Source of the DNA: Pyxicephalus adspersus
Taxonomy: Eukaryota; Chordata; Amphibia; Anura; Pyxicephalidae
Assembly: GCF_032062135.1 (NCBI RefSeq)
Contig: NC_092862.1
Location: forward strand, 44,027,048 to 44,091,047
Direction of reading: 5' to 3'
Length of the DNA stretch: 64,000 bases
How positions within the stretch are numbered: position 1 is the stretch's first letter; each line of letters opens with the position of its first letter. A model generated the notes under the pieces. That model had not been told where the DNA came from and did no database searches. It saw only the letters and a program-made list of their open reading frames with translations. Made by a program: the position numbers and the translations under genes. This document shows, in pieces, positions 12,308-24,100 of this stretch.

Positions 12308-12723
12308 CATTGTAATCTGCTTTTAAATTTCCCTCCCAGACACACCCCCCAATACATCACCACTTGCATCACCCGGAAGATGACTAATCCTCCAGAGTGA
12401 TGTGAGTGGGGATGTCCCGCCCGCCTCACACAGACGCTGCTGCTGCTGCTCTGCATCTCCAGAGAGATGCAAAGCACAATGCAAGACTTCTGCATTGTGC
12501 TTCGCATCTCACTACTCAGTAATCTGCTTTTATATATCCTGCCCGGCCACGCCCCCAACAGACCGGCACCCCGGCATCACAGAGGGACCATCCGATTGCC
12601 ACTGGAGCGCATGGCAAAGGTAAGGGGGGCTTCTAAAGTTACCCTGAGTGTGACTCGGGATTACTGCTTTTTGCATGTAAAAGCCACCCCGAGTCACACT
12701 CGGGATTACCGCTAGGGGGTTAA

Positions 12724-13345
12724 TATATTGTGTGGGTTTAAAGTTCTCAGTATTTCCTGAGGATGCGGACTTTGTCTGCGGAGCGCATTAAAAGATGAAT
12801 TGAAAATCATCTTTTTATATCATGAATTTGTCCTTTTGGTAGGATTGTTTTAAAGTTCAACTAAGTGTGTTTGTCGACAATATTTTTTCTGAATTTTAAA
12901 TGTGTTAATAAAATAAAAATGATGTTTTTTTTTAAACAATTGTATTGAAAATCTAATGCATTTAAAGTCCTGTGATTGATTTTTGGGTCTTTTGTATCTA
13001 GAATCTTGTTACAATATACATTTTTATGCTATTTATATATTTTATTATTCTCATATGTCCATATTATGCCCAGTAGTTTACACTGCAATTTGGTTCTGCC
13101 ACTAATTTCCATATGTACCAAGGACAGATTCTGGAAGAGCCTAAACTAACTACAGGGGGAAACTGGGAAGCATGGAGTAAACCCATGTGAACATTGTGAG
13201 ACATCTGTGCCATCCCCCCCACCCCCTAGATTTTATATTTTAGATGTATAAATATAATAATTTTTTGACTGATTTGTCTTGTACACACAGGGCTGGAGCC
13301 CCAGCTGATGGAATGGTAGAGTGCATCCACTTTATATTTGCCCAG
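12724..13345. other. Unassigned AT-rich DNA
   Basis: No gene, RNA or clear repeat seen between two mobile elements. Confidence 0.4.
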
Positions 13346-13669
13346 TGTCACGGATCCACAGGGCAGAATGCTGGAGCTCATGTGATGGATGGCCATGTGA
13401 CCTACAGACATCCTAACCCACCACCAGATGGAGTGCTGGAGAGGAGGCAGTTCAGGTGCTGTTCGCATGTTTGCCAGCAGATGGAGTGCATCTGTGGAAC
13501 ACTCTAGTCCTCTGAGGCAAAGGGGCAGCCGACGGAGTCATATGACGTAGGCCAGGATCTAAGCAGAGACTGGGATCCCTAAACTGAGCTGGTGCTGGCA
13601 GTAGGGGAATGCAAGGTAGGTGACACTAAGGAGGGCAGAGGTCCCCTGGTCCTGCGGGGATCTGTGACA
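13346..13669. mobile_element. TGTCACGGATCC-ended MITE-like element
   Basis: The left end TGTCACGGATCCACAGG and right end CCTGCGGGGATCTGTGACA form an imperfect terminal inverted repeat of about 19 bases around 324 bases. No target duplication was clear to me. The interior open frame at 13244-13507 crosses the boundary and is not a gene. Confidence 0.6.
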
Positions 13670-14480
13670 ATCCTGTTTGTCTAAGACCATGTCAGTGTAA
13701 GCAATTTAAATCCACCTTTTTTCTCCCAGTAAATCTTTGCAGGCAGTACAACAGTATATATATAAATAATATTGATTATTAAAGCAGATGTATACATATT
13801 TCCACACTAATTTGTGTAAAAACATTTTTAAATTATTTTGACTTGTCATATGTTCTTACTGCTCCCCTGAAACCCCTCCCCCCAGCAAACTTGGTGACAA
13901 TGCTATCTTCAGGGGATTTGCAATTAACCTGAGAAGGTAGCAGGTAGCTTTACAATCCTTTTCCTGACCATCTTTAACATTTAATTGATAGACAGAAAAT
14001 CTACAGGCTTTTTATAATTTTTTTGTGTACTGCCCCATTTAATACAATGTTCAGGAGCTTTGCAGTTACCTTAAGTTGGCAATTTTTATTTAATTTAATT
14101 TTCAAAAAAAATCTTTTCTTATCAAAATAGGATTTTTATAGAGAAAAAAAGCTTTGCAAAAATTGTGTAATTTTTTGGAAGCACGGGTGCTAGGAACACA
14201 TTATTTGGCAATTAATAAACAAATTGCACATATGGGGGATTTTTATTGAAACATGCATAATGATTCAATTGTTGTGTTGGTCAGCAGGAGGTTAGATAGC
14301 TGATGTGGGAAGGATAGAAGTTGTTAACTTGGGGGAGGGTTTAGGTTCAGGTAGGAGGGCTCAGGTGCGGTGGGGCACACAGGCCTGTAGTTTTTTCTAG
14401 TAAGGTGGTGGTGGAGGAGGTTAAAACTGGTAAAAAGGGAAATGGCGCTTGGAAGGCAAATTGGGGTCAAGACAAGGCCT

Positions 14481-17205
14481 TGGTGTCAGTACTCTGGGAT
14501 GATATGCTATATTCCTCCCTGGTGTCAGTACTGAGGACAGTATATACTGTTACTCCCTGGTGTCANNNNNNNNNNNNNNNNNNNNNNNNNNNNNNNNNNN
14601 NNNNNNNNNNNNNNNNNNNNNNNNNNNNNNNNNNNNNNNNNNNNNNNNNNNNNNNNNNNNNNNNNNNNNNNNNNNNNNNNNNNNNNNNNNNNNNNNNNNN
14701 NNNNNNNNNNNNNNNNNNNNNNNNNNNNNNNNNNNNNNNNNNNNNNNNNNNNNNNNNNNNNNNNNNNNNNNNNNNNNNNNNNNNNNNNNNNNNNNNNNNN
14801 NNNNNNNNNNNNNNNNNNNNNNNNNNNNNNNNNNNNNNNNNNNNNNNNNNNNNNNNNNNNNNNNNNNNNNNNNNNNNNNNNNNNNNNNNNNNNNNNNNNN
14901 NNNNNNNNNNNNNNNNNNNNNNNNNNNNNNNNNNNNNNNNNNNNNNNNNNNNNNNNNNNNNNNNNNNNNNNNNNNNNNNNNNNNNNNNNNNNNNNNNNNN
15001 NNNNNNNNNNNNNNNNNNNNNNNNNNNNNNNNNNNNNNNNNNNNNNNNNNNNNNNNNNNNNNNNNNNNNNNNNNNNNNNNNNNNNNNNNNNNNNNNNNNN
15101 NNNNNNNNNNNNNNNNNNNNNNNNNNNNNNNNNNNNNNNNNNNNNNNNNNNNNNNNNNNNNNNNNNNNNNNNNNNNNNNNNNNNNNNNNNNNNNNNNNNN
15201 NNNNNNNNNNNNNNNNNNNNNNNNNNNNNNNNNNNNNNNNNNNNNNNNNNNNNNNNNNNNNNNNNNNNNNNNNNNNNNNNNNNNNNNNNNNNNNNNNNNN
15301 NNNNNNNNNNNNNNNNNNNNNNNNNNNNNNNNNNNNNNNNNNNNNNNNNNNNNNNNNNNNNNNNNNNNNNNNNNNNNNNNNNNNNNNNNNNNNNNNNNNN
15401 NNNNNNNNNNNNNNNNNNNNNNNNNNNNNNNNNNNNNNNNNNNNNNNNATTGTTTCTCCTAGATGTCAGTGCGGCGGGATGGAATGTGCTATTACTCCCT
15501 GGTTTCATTACTGTAGGATGGTATACTCAATTTATCACAGGTGTCAGTGCTAGGGAATGGTATTTACTAGTGTTTCCTGGTGTTAGTGATGGGGGATGGT
15601 ATACACTATTTGGCCCTGGTGTCCGTACGGTGAGAAAGTATTTATTATTACTCCCTGGTTTCAGTGCTGTGGGGTGGTATACACTATTATTCCTTGGTGT
15701 CAGTACAGTGGGATTTTATTTGCTATTACTCCCTGGTGTCAGTACTGTGGGATGGTATGCAGTGTTTCTCCTAGGTGTCAGTACAGTGGGAGGGTATTTG
15801 TTTTTGATTCCCGGTGTCAGTACCATGGAATGGTATACTCTAATACTCCTAGGTGTTGGTACAGTGGGATGGTATTTATTAATACCCCCTGGTGTTGGTA
15901 CGGCAGGATGGTATTTGCTATCACTCCCTGGTGTCAGTACTGTGGGATGGTAGGCATTGGTTCTCCCAGGGGCAGTACTGGGGGAAGGTATGCTGTAATT
16001 CTCCTTGGTGTCAGTGCTGTTGATGGTATTTGCCATTGCTCCCTGGTGTCAGTGCTGTGGGATGGTAAACCTTATTTCTCCCAGGTGTCAGTACAGTGGG
16101 ATGGTATTTGCTATCACTCCCTGGGGTCAGTACTGTGGGATGGTATGCATTGTTTCTCCCAGGGTCAGTACTGGGGGGGGGTATGCTGTATTGCTCCCTG
16201 TTGTCAGTGCTGTTGATGGTATTTAATATTACACCCTGGTGTTAGTACTGTGGGAGGGTATAAACTATTTCTCCCAGGTGTCTGAACAGTAGGATGGTAT
16301 ACTCTATTACTCCTTGGTGTCAATGCTGTGAGATGGTTTAAGCTATTTCTCCCAGGTGTCAGTACAGTGGGATGGTATACTCTCTTACCCCCTGGTGTCA
16401 GTACTGTGGGATGGTATACACTATTTCTCCCTGGTGTCAGTACTGTGGGATGGTATACACTATTACTCCCTGGTGTCAGTGCTGTGGGATGGTATACTCA
16501 TTTAATCCTTGGGGGTTGTTTTTGTGGACGGCTATGCTCGGGTACTCCCTTGTGTTGGTACAGTGGCATGGTATAGTCCGTTAGTCCCTATGTCAGTGGT
16601 GTTAGATGGTATGTTCTATTACTTTCTGGTCTCAGTGGTGTTGGAGGGTATATTCTAATACAGCCTGGTGTTGGCTAAGTTGGGACCTCCCTATCATTAG
16701 GGGTTGGATGGCATACTATATTACTTGGTGGTGTCCGTACAGGGGGGGTGGTATGGTCTGTCAGTGTGGTGGGAGGGTATACGCTATTACTCCCTGGCGT
16801 CAGTATGGTAGGGATTGGTTTGCACTATATCTCGCCAATGGCATTGGCGGGGATGGTATACGCTATTACTTCCAAGGGAAGTACTGGGGTGCTCTACTCT
16901 AATTCTCCTGGGCGTTGGTGCTGTGGAATGGTATACTATATTGCTCCCTGGGTCAGTACGGCGGGATGGCATTCTCGATTTCTCTCCGGTGTCAGTGCTG
17001 GGGGTATGCTATACTTCATACCTCCCTGGTGTCAATATTGTTGTATGGTATACAGTGTTACTTCCTGATGTCAGTATTTTGGGGTAGTATTCTTTGTTGC
17101 TCCCTCGTGACTGTTCAATGGGGTGGTATGCTTCATTACCCCCTGGGATCAGTACTGTGGCTCGTTTCAGCATAGTGGGAGGATATACAGTTTGGTTTTC
17201 CCTGG
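14481..17205 (+). repeat. 39-bp minisatellite
   Basis: Tandem array with a 39-base unit built as ggtgtcagtactgtggga followed by tggtatacactattactccct. Copies diverge at the edges and are most uniform around 16350-16500. Because 39 is a multiple of three and the unit lacks stops in several frames, long false open frames arise on both strands. In one frame they repeat GVSTVGWYTLLLP, in another CQYCGMVYTITPW, and on the minus strand YHPTVLTPGSNS. The array is interrupted by the assembly gap, so its true length is unknown. Confidence 0.92.
14566..15448. other. Assembly gap (run of N, 883 bases)
   Basis: Undetermined bases inside the minisatellite. Repeat units flank both edges, so the assembly most likely broke on the array itself. 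Translations crossing it are meaningless. Confidence 0.99.
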
Positions 17206-18591
17206 CCTCTTGCCAGGCTCCGGCTGTTATGTCTATTTGTGTTGAGATTTTGGTAACATAATGTCTTCACTTTTGCTATGGGGGGTCGTGTGGTGGCAAG
17301 CGTATTCTGGAGTGTTTTGAGTGGGGTGACATTCCGAGATGGGTTCCGGGTGGTAGACCCGGTGTGGATGTTGTTTATGAGTTGTGGATTTCGGTGACAG
17401 GTGATTCTGGAGTTGGTGGGGTACAATGAGTCAGTTAGCAGGGTCAGCTGGTGGTTACTGGGCATGGGTGGAAGAGTTTGCCTTTGGACTGGGAGGGAAT
17501 TAATTTGTTTAAATTGTTGGGGCGTTCAGCTGTGGTTGGTTTGGCTTGCATCGGGTTGTGAGTTGGGCACTATCTTGTTGGGTGTGGCGAGAGGTGGACG
17601 GCAGTCCAGCTGACCAATAGACAGCGTGCTCGCCTGGAGCGAAGGTGGCAGTACATTGGATCAAAGTACTTGGATTACCGTGGAGTGGGTGCCCAGATGT
17701 GTTGTGGTCTAGTTGGATACGGTGGCCAGGACCAGTTGGACGAGTGCCCCGCTCAGGGGCATAATTCAACACTGTCCGGAGTGAGGTGAATACGATGGTA
17801 GGGCCATTTTGGTGGCCAGAAATGGGGGTATCGTAGTGCTACATCATGCGTTGCACATTTGTGGTGGGTGAGTGGCCCTTTGGCATGGTAGGGCTCCATG
17901 CCAGGGTGGGCTATGATTTGGGTAAAGTTCCAAGAGGGGCATAATTCGTGTGGTTAAGCTGGTTTGAGGTAGGAGTGACATGGTGTTGCGGTCTGGCCGG
18001 TTACGTTGGCCAGGACCAATTTGTAGAAAAGCGCCTGCTTAATAGAACGGTTCAACACAGCTCAGAGTATGGTGAATACAGCAGTGGGCCATTTGGGCCA
18101 GAACGAGGAAGGCGAACTGGTAGAATGGAATTCAACAAGCTCAGCGAGTGTGGAGGTAGCGCTCAGATGTGAGGTTTCACACCTGAGCGCTGTGGCGGTT
18201 GGGGTCTTGGAAGGCAAGGATCCAGTGCATTGGTAACGTGGTGGAATTTGGCAGGGGGGATCCTCTTTGGTGGGGTCTCCCCCTTTATGGTGAACAAATG
18301 ATTATGGCTCCTGAGGCGGTGCTGGGCGGCTAGGGGCCAAGGTGGAGATGTTGGGAGAATTAAAGTCCTGTTGGGTGGGGATTTTGCCTTCTGAGACCTG
18401 CAGCCTGGTTGTTTGGGTGTATAACCAGGAGTATGGAGTTTGATTACATTATGGATATTGTTATGGTTAGGTATTAATAATTTAAATCCAAGATTGGTGT
18501 CTGTGTATTTAATGGTGGGGGAGTGGTTGGTAAGCAGATGGGGGGTTGGGGGGAGGCAGAGGTTCTGATGGTGGCGATAAAGAATGGTCTA

Positions 18592-18685
18592 GAAAGTGCA
18601 AACTACCCTCGTCAAGGATCAAGATCCAAACCCAGGGCTGCTTCTGTGTCTGGTGATACCTCTACCCACTAAGCTACCTGAAGTG
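18592..18685 (-). repeat. tRNA-like SINE head
   Basis: On the minus strand the sequence AGGTAGCTTAGTGGGTAGAG carries an A-box-like TAGCTTAGTGGG, and GGTTTGGATCT about 30 bases later resembles a B box. No full cloverleaf is formed, so this is a SINE or fragment rather than a tRNA gene. Confidence 0.55.
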
Positions 18686-20275
18686 CAGGAGAGCTCCCTG
18701 CCTGTTTTCACAGTCAACTTTCACTGATACCCTGTATTGTCACGCACTCTGGACTCCTTGCTTCTTTCCCTGACTTGAATTATCTGTTTGCTCCTGCCAC
18801 CGCCTTTTCTGCTACTTGCTTGTGTAATGACCTTTGGCTACAGATATTCTCATTACTCCTATTGCCTGCTGCCTTTAACTTGATTTACTTGGATACTGAC
18901 TTTGGCTCTCCCTGACCACGCTACTGTCTCACTCCTTCATTGCTACATTGACCTGTGTGCTGAACTCAACATTTTTATCATTGTGAACTTGCTTGTTCAC
19001 TGCTTGTGAACTTGCTTGGCCTTTGAGCCTGTTCCCAGATCGTGACATCCATTCCCTAAAGAAAACATGAGTAATCAGGAAAATAAAAAATGTATTTACT
19101 TTAAAAGGGATTCAAATTAAACAAAAGGGCATCACTGAATTGAACAACCATTAAACAAAATACAGCAAACGGGATATAATGAGGAATAAGGAGACATTCC
19201 TTGTTCAATGCCCTTAGTTTTTTATATTGTGTATTGCCCTCTTTATCATCAAAGAGTAACAGTTATTTTACTTAACCCATAGTATGGTAACCAGCAAAGT
19301 GTAGTTCTGGATTCATTAAAAGTGACTTTTTACACGGACATTGGTTACAAAAAAAAGAACTTGACACTCTCACCTAATTGCATCCTACTGTATGTGTGTC
19401 AAAATGTATTTTTATTCTCAGCCCCAAAATGTATTGGTATATGAACTTTTGATTGGGTCCATTTGGGGCCTATGACCTAAAAAGGGCACACACAATTCTG
19501 TGTTAATAAACTGCTTTGCCTGAGCGCATCTTTAAATAAAAGGAAAGTTTATTTGCATGATCACACATATTTTCCAAACAAATTTACATAGGGTGTGTAA
19601 ATATAAACATTCTAGAAACTTTCTGCAATGCATTTTTACAAAAGCAAAAAGAAAATATATTGTTTATATCTGAAAGGTCTACCAGAACCCTCTAGATTCT
19701 ATATAGTAAAATGAAAAACAATATCGATCCTTGTCCTGCATTATATGTGATGCTGTTGGAGTGCTGCGTGTGTGAAGAGCAGCAGGTTTAGGAATGGAGA
19801 GAAAAAGCTTACAGAGGCAAAGAATAAGAACATATTTTACCCTTTTCCTTACCCCCACAAGAGAAAATAACTTTTGCAGTGTGGAAATATTGGGCCATTG
19901 GGCAGTCTGTGGCCCCTACATCAATAGTTTTTAGTAGCATTAAATTATTTTAAGAAATCCATTCCAGGTTTACTGGATCTGCCCTGATCTCCCGTGATAC
20001 TCTTTAGCATAATTTTTAAATACAATAATTATGGTTATGTTGATTTTTTATAATTATGTTTTTTATTGAACAATTATTTTAAAAAAATGAGTAGAGCATA
20101 CAACTTATCCATAGTACATAAACAGGTAGATATCATAAACCCTGCCACTCCATCTCCTCAATTCCTAAGTCTATAAATTGTGATGAGTATTGTTTGATAC
20201 TAAAAGAGAAACAGTTAGTGGACTGGAACAATAGGATATGGAAAGGTCTCAACTTGTTTTTGAGTACTATGCATC
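18686..20275. other. Non-coding interval
   Basis: 18690-19050 is CT-rich with repeated cttg, ctgac and actttgg motifs and looks like an interspersed repeat fragment. The remaining 1.2 kb is AT-rich with no gene or RNA recognised. Confidence 0.4.
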
Positions 20276-20283
20276 CAGTAGAG

Positions 20284-20839
20284 CAGGGCTGCCCACACTT
20301 TTTTGGCTTGCAAGCTACTTTTAAAATGACCAGGTCAAAATGATCTACTAACAATTAAAATGCTAAACACATATTTATTGATATATATACCAAGCATACT
20401 ACACATAAGTGATTAAAGCTAATGTGACATTGAATGGAAGAACATTGCACAGACATTGCACTACAAGACTATAGTGACAGGAAAGCTACAGTTCACCTGT
20501 CATTGGAGAATGACTTGCTGCACAAGAAAAAGAACTGCTAATCTGTACAAAGGTATCTCGGTAATTGAACCCTGACACCAAGCCTAACCCGACTTGGCTG
20601 CCCAGCACTGCTCACCCCAGACTGCCCTCCCGTCCCCTTTGCCTCCCTCCCCACTGTTACACAAGCCTTGGATGCAAAGTTCCTGGTGTTGTCTGACAAA
20701 AGACATCCCCAGCATCCCAATAGATGTACAGCAGGGCTGCTGGTAAACAGCAGGGAGGGGTGTCGCAGTGCTCTACAATTCACTCGCGTTGCCTTTCTGA
20801 TCGACCAGTAGATCGCAATTGACGTTTTGGGCACCCCTG
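20284..20839. mobile_element. Non-autonomous hAT element with 8-bp target duplication
   Basis: Starts CAGGGCTGCCCACACTTTTT and ends ...TTTTGGGCACCCCTG, an imperfect hAT-type terminal inverted repeat. The flanks cagtagag (20276-20283) and cagtaggg (20840-20847) match at 7 of 8 bases, the target duplication size of hAT. The subterminal atgatctact and gaccagtagatcgc are also complementary in sense. No transposase is inside. Confidence 0.8.
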
Positions 20840-21153
20840 CAGTAGGGGATACTATGTTCATTAATGTCCAACTCAACTGGCAAAGGTTTCCTAAGCTTGT
20901 TGCATCCCAAGCTTTGCCATTGCACTAATACATGCTTCATGACTGCAGACCTAAAATTTGTGTATGTGCCTGTGGGTACATTAATCACTAGACCCTGGTT
21001 AATTTAATGAATCCCTTCTCTCCATGCTCAGTCCCTTAAATATCTTGTAGGTTAGGCACTATGTTGAATAACGGACTGTGAGCTGACACAACTAACATTT
21101 AGCCTTACATTGTGAAAGCAGTTTCAAAGTATATATACAATTTTGCTAACATT

Positions 21154-24100
21154 CTAATTATTTATGTGGCAAATACTGCCACACTTTTTAGCAATTAAAG
21201 AGAATGCCCTTTTGAAACTTTTGTGACACAAGGGATAAAGAACAGGGTTAATGGCTGAATTAATCCATAGCAACCAAGTTGTCACATCACTAACATATGG
21301 TTGGTAGCAATATTCACGACAGACAGCCATAATTGAATACGGGGCCCAACACAAAATAAAAACCAAAACCAAGATTGCAAGAGACTTTGCTACTTTCTTA
21401 TCCCGAGAAAGACGGTTTAAATTAGGATCAGTTACACCATTTGTGCAACAGGCTGGATCCTCCTTGTTAAACCATTGCATGACAGAGTCCTTCATTCCCT
21501 TTTTTGTTTCATCAGTCCCAAGTGCAAAAAAAGTATTTCCTGCTGCAATAACATAAGGTTCCTCACGTCCTTTGTTATTCAAAGATTGAAGCTTCGAAGT
21601 CTTAGATTTTTTTATGCTTCGCTTCAAAATATTCCAGTAAATGCTCAAATTAAAAAAAGAAATACCAATGAGTGGTAAAAAAAAGTCTAAGCAGGATGAA
21701 GTGAAAAGGAAAATCGATTTGCTATTAAATCCAACTAAACAAATATTTTCTGGAAAATTTTTATCATAAATAAAAATGGCTGGTGTATATACAAGAAAGG
21801 AGAGTATCCACACTATAGCCATCTTTAAAACAGCATGACTTTTTTTGTTTTGTGATGAACGATAAAAGACCTAAAGTAAAAAATTCAGAAACATGAGACA
21901 ACGCTTTATCATTCTTCCTAATAGAGATTTGTTATGATCATGTTACAGATTCTTGTATAGCAATAGCATATGTCAGGAGCATATTTTAGGCAGAGCTTCC
22001 AACGCTGCAATTCTTTGTAAATATTTAGAAGGATACTTTGCTAAATGTAACGGTTTCATATTATTTTACATTTGGGCAACAAAAACATATTAGCAGTGAT
22101 AGCCCTAACCATTTTTTTTATTAAACCTAGAATTTATAAATGCCATCAATGGTCTATAAACTACACAAATCTGTATGTGTATTTCCACAAGAAGCAAAAG
22201 TTTGCAGTTCACCAATTCACTCAACACCACATTGTGTTCTAGATGGATGTAGAAGATTATGTGTTTAAACTATATTGAACTTTTTATTTACTGTATAGCC
22301 ATAGTATCTAGGATGACCAGTTGCAGAAGCCTTTACATTTAAAAGGAACTGGATGCTAGTACAGAGTATAGGCCTAGGCAATACTATTGCCTGTGGATTC
22401 TGTGTGTAATCATTCCCCATTTTTGATTGCTATGGCTAGTTCAGTAGTGTGTGCAGATGGCCATCTTGGTATAGGAAGGACCTTTCTTGGTCATATCAGA
22501 GGCTCAAACTTTCAAAGTGACCTCACTGAATCTTCAAATATTGTGAGACTGTCTGAGGCAGTAGTGCCTTCGATCTCACAATACAGATATACAGCAATAA
22601 GACAGTACACTGCTATTGTTCAGGAGGAATACCAGAAAAAAAGGTTAATTGGAAAGGTGAATTATTTAGGCACAATTAACATTTGTAGATATTTTCAAGT
22701 CTTCACTTTCTGGTTTACTTTTAGTGTCACTTAGCTTATTGAGTGGGAGATATAATTAACGGGTATTACATCCCCCTATTAACAATTTTAGACACAATTT
22801 TTATCTCAGGACTTTTTAGGTACCTCTATAAAACTCTGTACATCCTTAAAAAGTTTACATAATTTATTAATTTACAAGTACTAAAAGCAAACATTATAAA
22901 ATACAGAGCTTCTATACACAGTTCAAACTTCTATCATGAAATCATATCTTTTACATTCTTAGTTAAAAAGTACAGGTAGTCCCCGGATTACATACGAGAG
23001 AGGGACTATAGGTTTGTTCTTAAGTTAAATTTGTATGTAAGTCGGAACAGGTACATTATTTTAATAAATGGAATTAGCACAGATGTTTGTCTCAACATAA
23101 TATTAGGCAGTGCGGTGTATATTATCCTCACTGTGAGTTAATCACAAACAAAGCAAAAAAAAACGTTATGTAGCTTAGACATTCATGAACATCTGGAGCA
23201 AGCTGTGCTTTGATATGCAAAAAGAAACAACTGCAGTTTGTCTTGGTCATTAAAGAGTTACAAGAGGCTGCAGAAAGAGCTCACCCCCATAAGTTCACCC
23301 ACAACCCCAGCTGTGTTTAGAAAAAGATTTCTTCTGCAGGTCATGCAAACCGATCCCCGCCCCCCCCCAATTCAAGCCTGTCTTCTGGGTAGGATCGAGC
23401 AGGGAAGATGGCGTCCGTATGTCAAATGTCCTTAACCCGCGGACTACCTGTATAATGCATGTTTTAGATTCTGTCCTTCACTTGTGTCCCCATCTTTTCT
23501 GTGCTGCATGGAATGCTGCCTGAGTATTCTGACGGACAGTTACTGTGACTACTTTTGACCAGCAGCCAATTTCTATCCTAGAATATTTTTTGTTCGTGGC
23601 TTGTATCTTGTTTGTTTGGTTTTCTGTTTTATTCTAATTGATAGTTATTAGGCTACCCAGAACCTGACACAACAAAATAAAAATCTTCTGAATCCACCTA
23701 CAGATTGAGATTTTTACATGGTGGGCATTACACTAACCCCTAAAAATACATTATAAAGGTGAGCATAGAAGAAATTGTTAAAAAGGATTTCTTACTTACA
23801 GCTTTGGTTACTGAGAGGTATCTGTCACAGCTAATGAGAACAATATTATATACAGAAGCAGTGGACACTGTATAGTCAGAAACGAGCCAAAATTTGCACA
23901 GAAATTTACCCAGTTTCCATTGCTTTGTAAACTTGTAAGGTGAATAGAGAGGGATTGATATGGCGCCTATTAAATAATAAAAAAAGAGATATAGCAAATA
24001 TTTGTATATTCAATCACACATTCATTTATACATGATATAAGACATACAAATGTATGAAATACAATATGTATTCTAATTTATATTTTTACTGATATATTCC

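Larger units (their letters stand above)
11460..12719. mobile_element. PiggyBac-like non-autonomous element with TTAA target duplication
   Basis: The left end CCCCCCTAGCG and the right end CGCTAGGGGG are inverted repeats, flanked exactly by TTAA at 11456-11459 and 12720-12723, the piggyBac target duplication. No transposase is inside. The interior holds a second complete element (11770-12307) and a duplicated taatctgctttta block near 12313 and 12518. Near the right end is a palindrome made of gagtgtgactcggg and cccgagtcacactc. A related copy is at 28905-29251. The overlapping open frames have no coding meaning. Confidence 0.8.
14280..18590 (+). repeat. G/T-rich strand-biased block
   Basis: A block of over 4 kb whose plus strand is strikingly rich in G and T. 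The middle is the 39-bp minisatellite and gap. The right part (17206-18590) is non-tandem but contains an internal diverged duplication. The segment around 17700-17835 (ggccaggaccagttgg, ggggcataattc) and the one around 17930-18110 (ggccaggaccaatttg, gggccattt) share the same motif order. No conserved domain could be recognised in any frame. It may be one large non-autonomous element, but its ends were not found. Confidence 0.5.

Noticed and set aside
14405..15553. Long open frame of about 380 codons on the plus strand (and a counterpart on minus)
   Set aside because: Most of it is unknown bases of the assembly gap; the rest is minisatellite.
15450..16584. Repetitive protein of 13-residue units
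   Set aside because: Similar open frames exist in two plus frames and on the minus strand, as expected when the repeat unit is 39 bases. No start, splice or conservation evidence.
14481..17205. CRISPR-like array
   Set aside because: The whole 39-base unit is repeated with gradual divergence and there are no unique spacers; the genome is vertebrate.
17136..18172. Open frames in the G/T-rich block (17136-17465, 17509-17772, 17948-18172)
   Set aside because: No domain in any; composition alone removes stops, which are AT-rich.
18592..18685. tRNA gene on the minus strand
   Set aside because: The B box is degenerate and the acceptor stem does not pair; better read as a SINE head.
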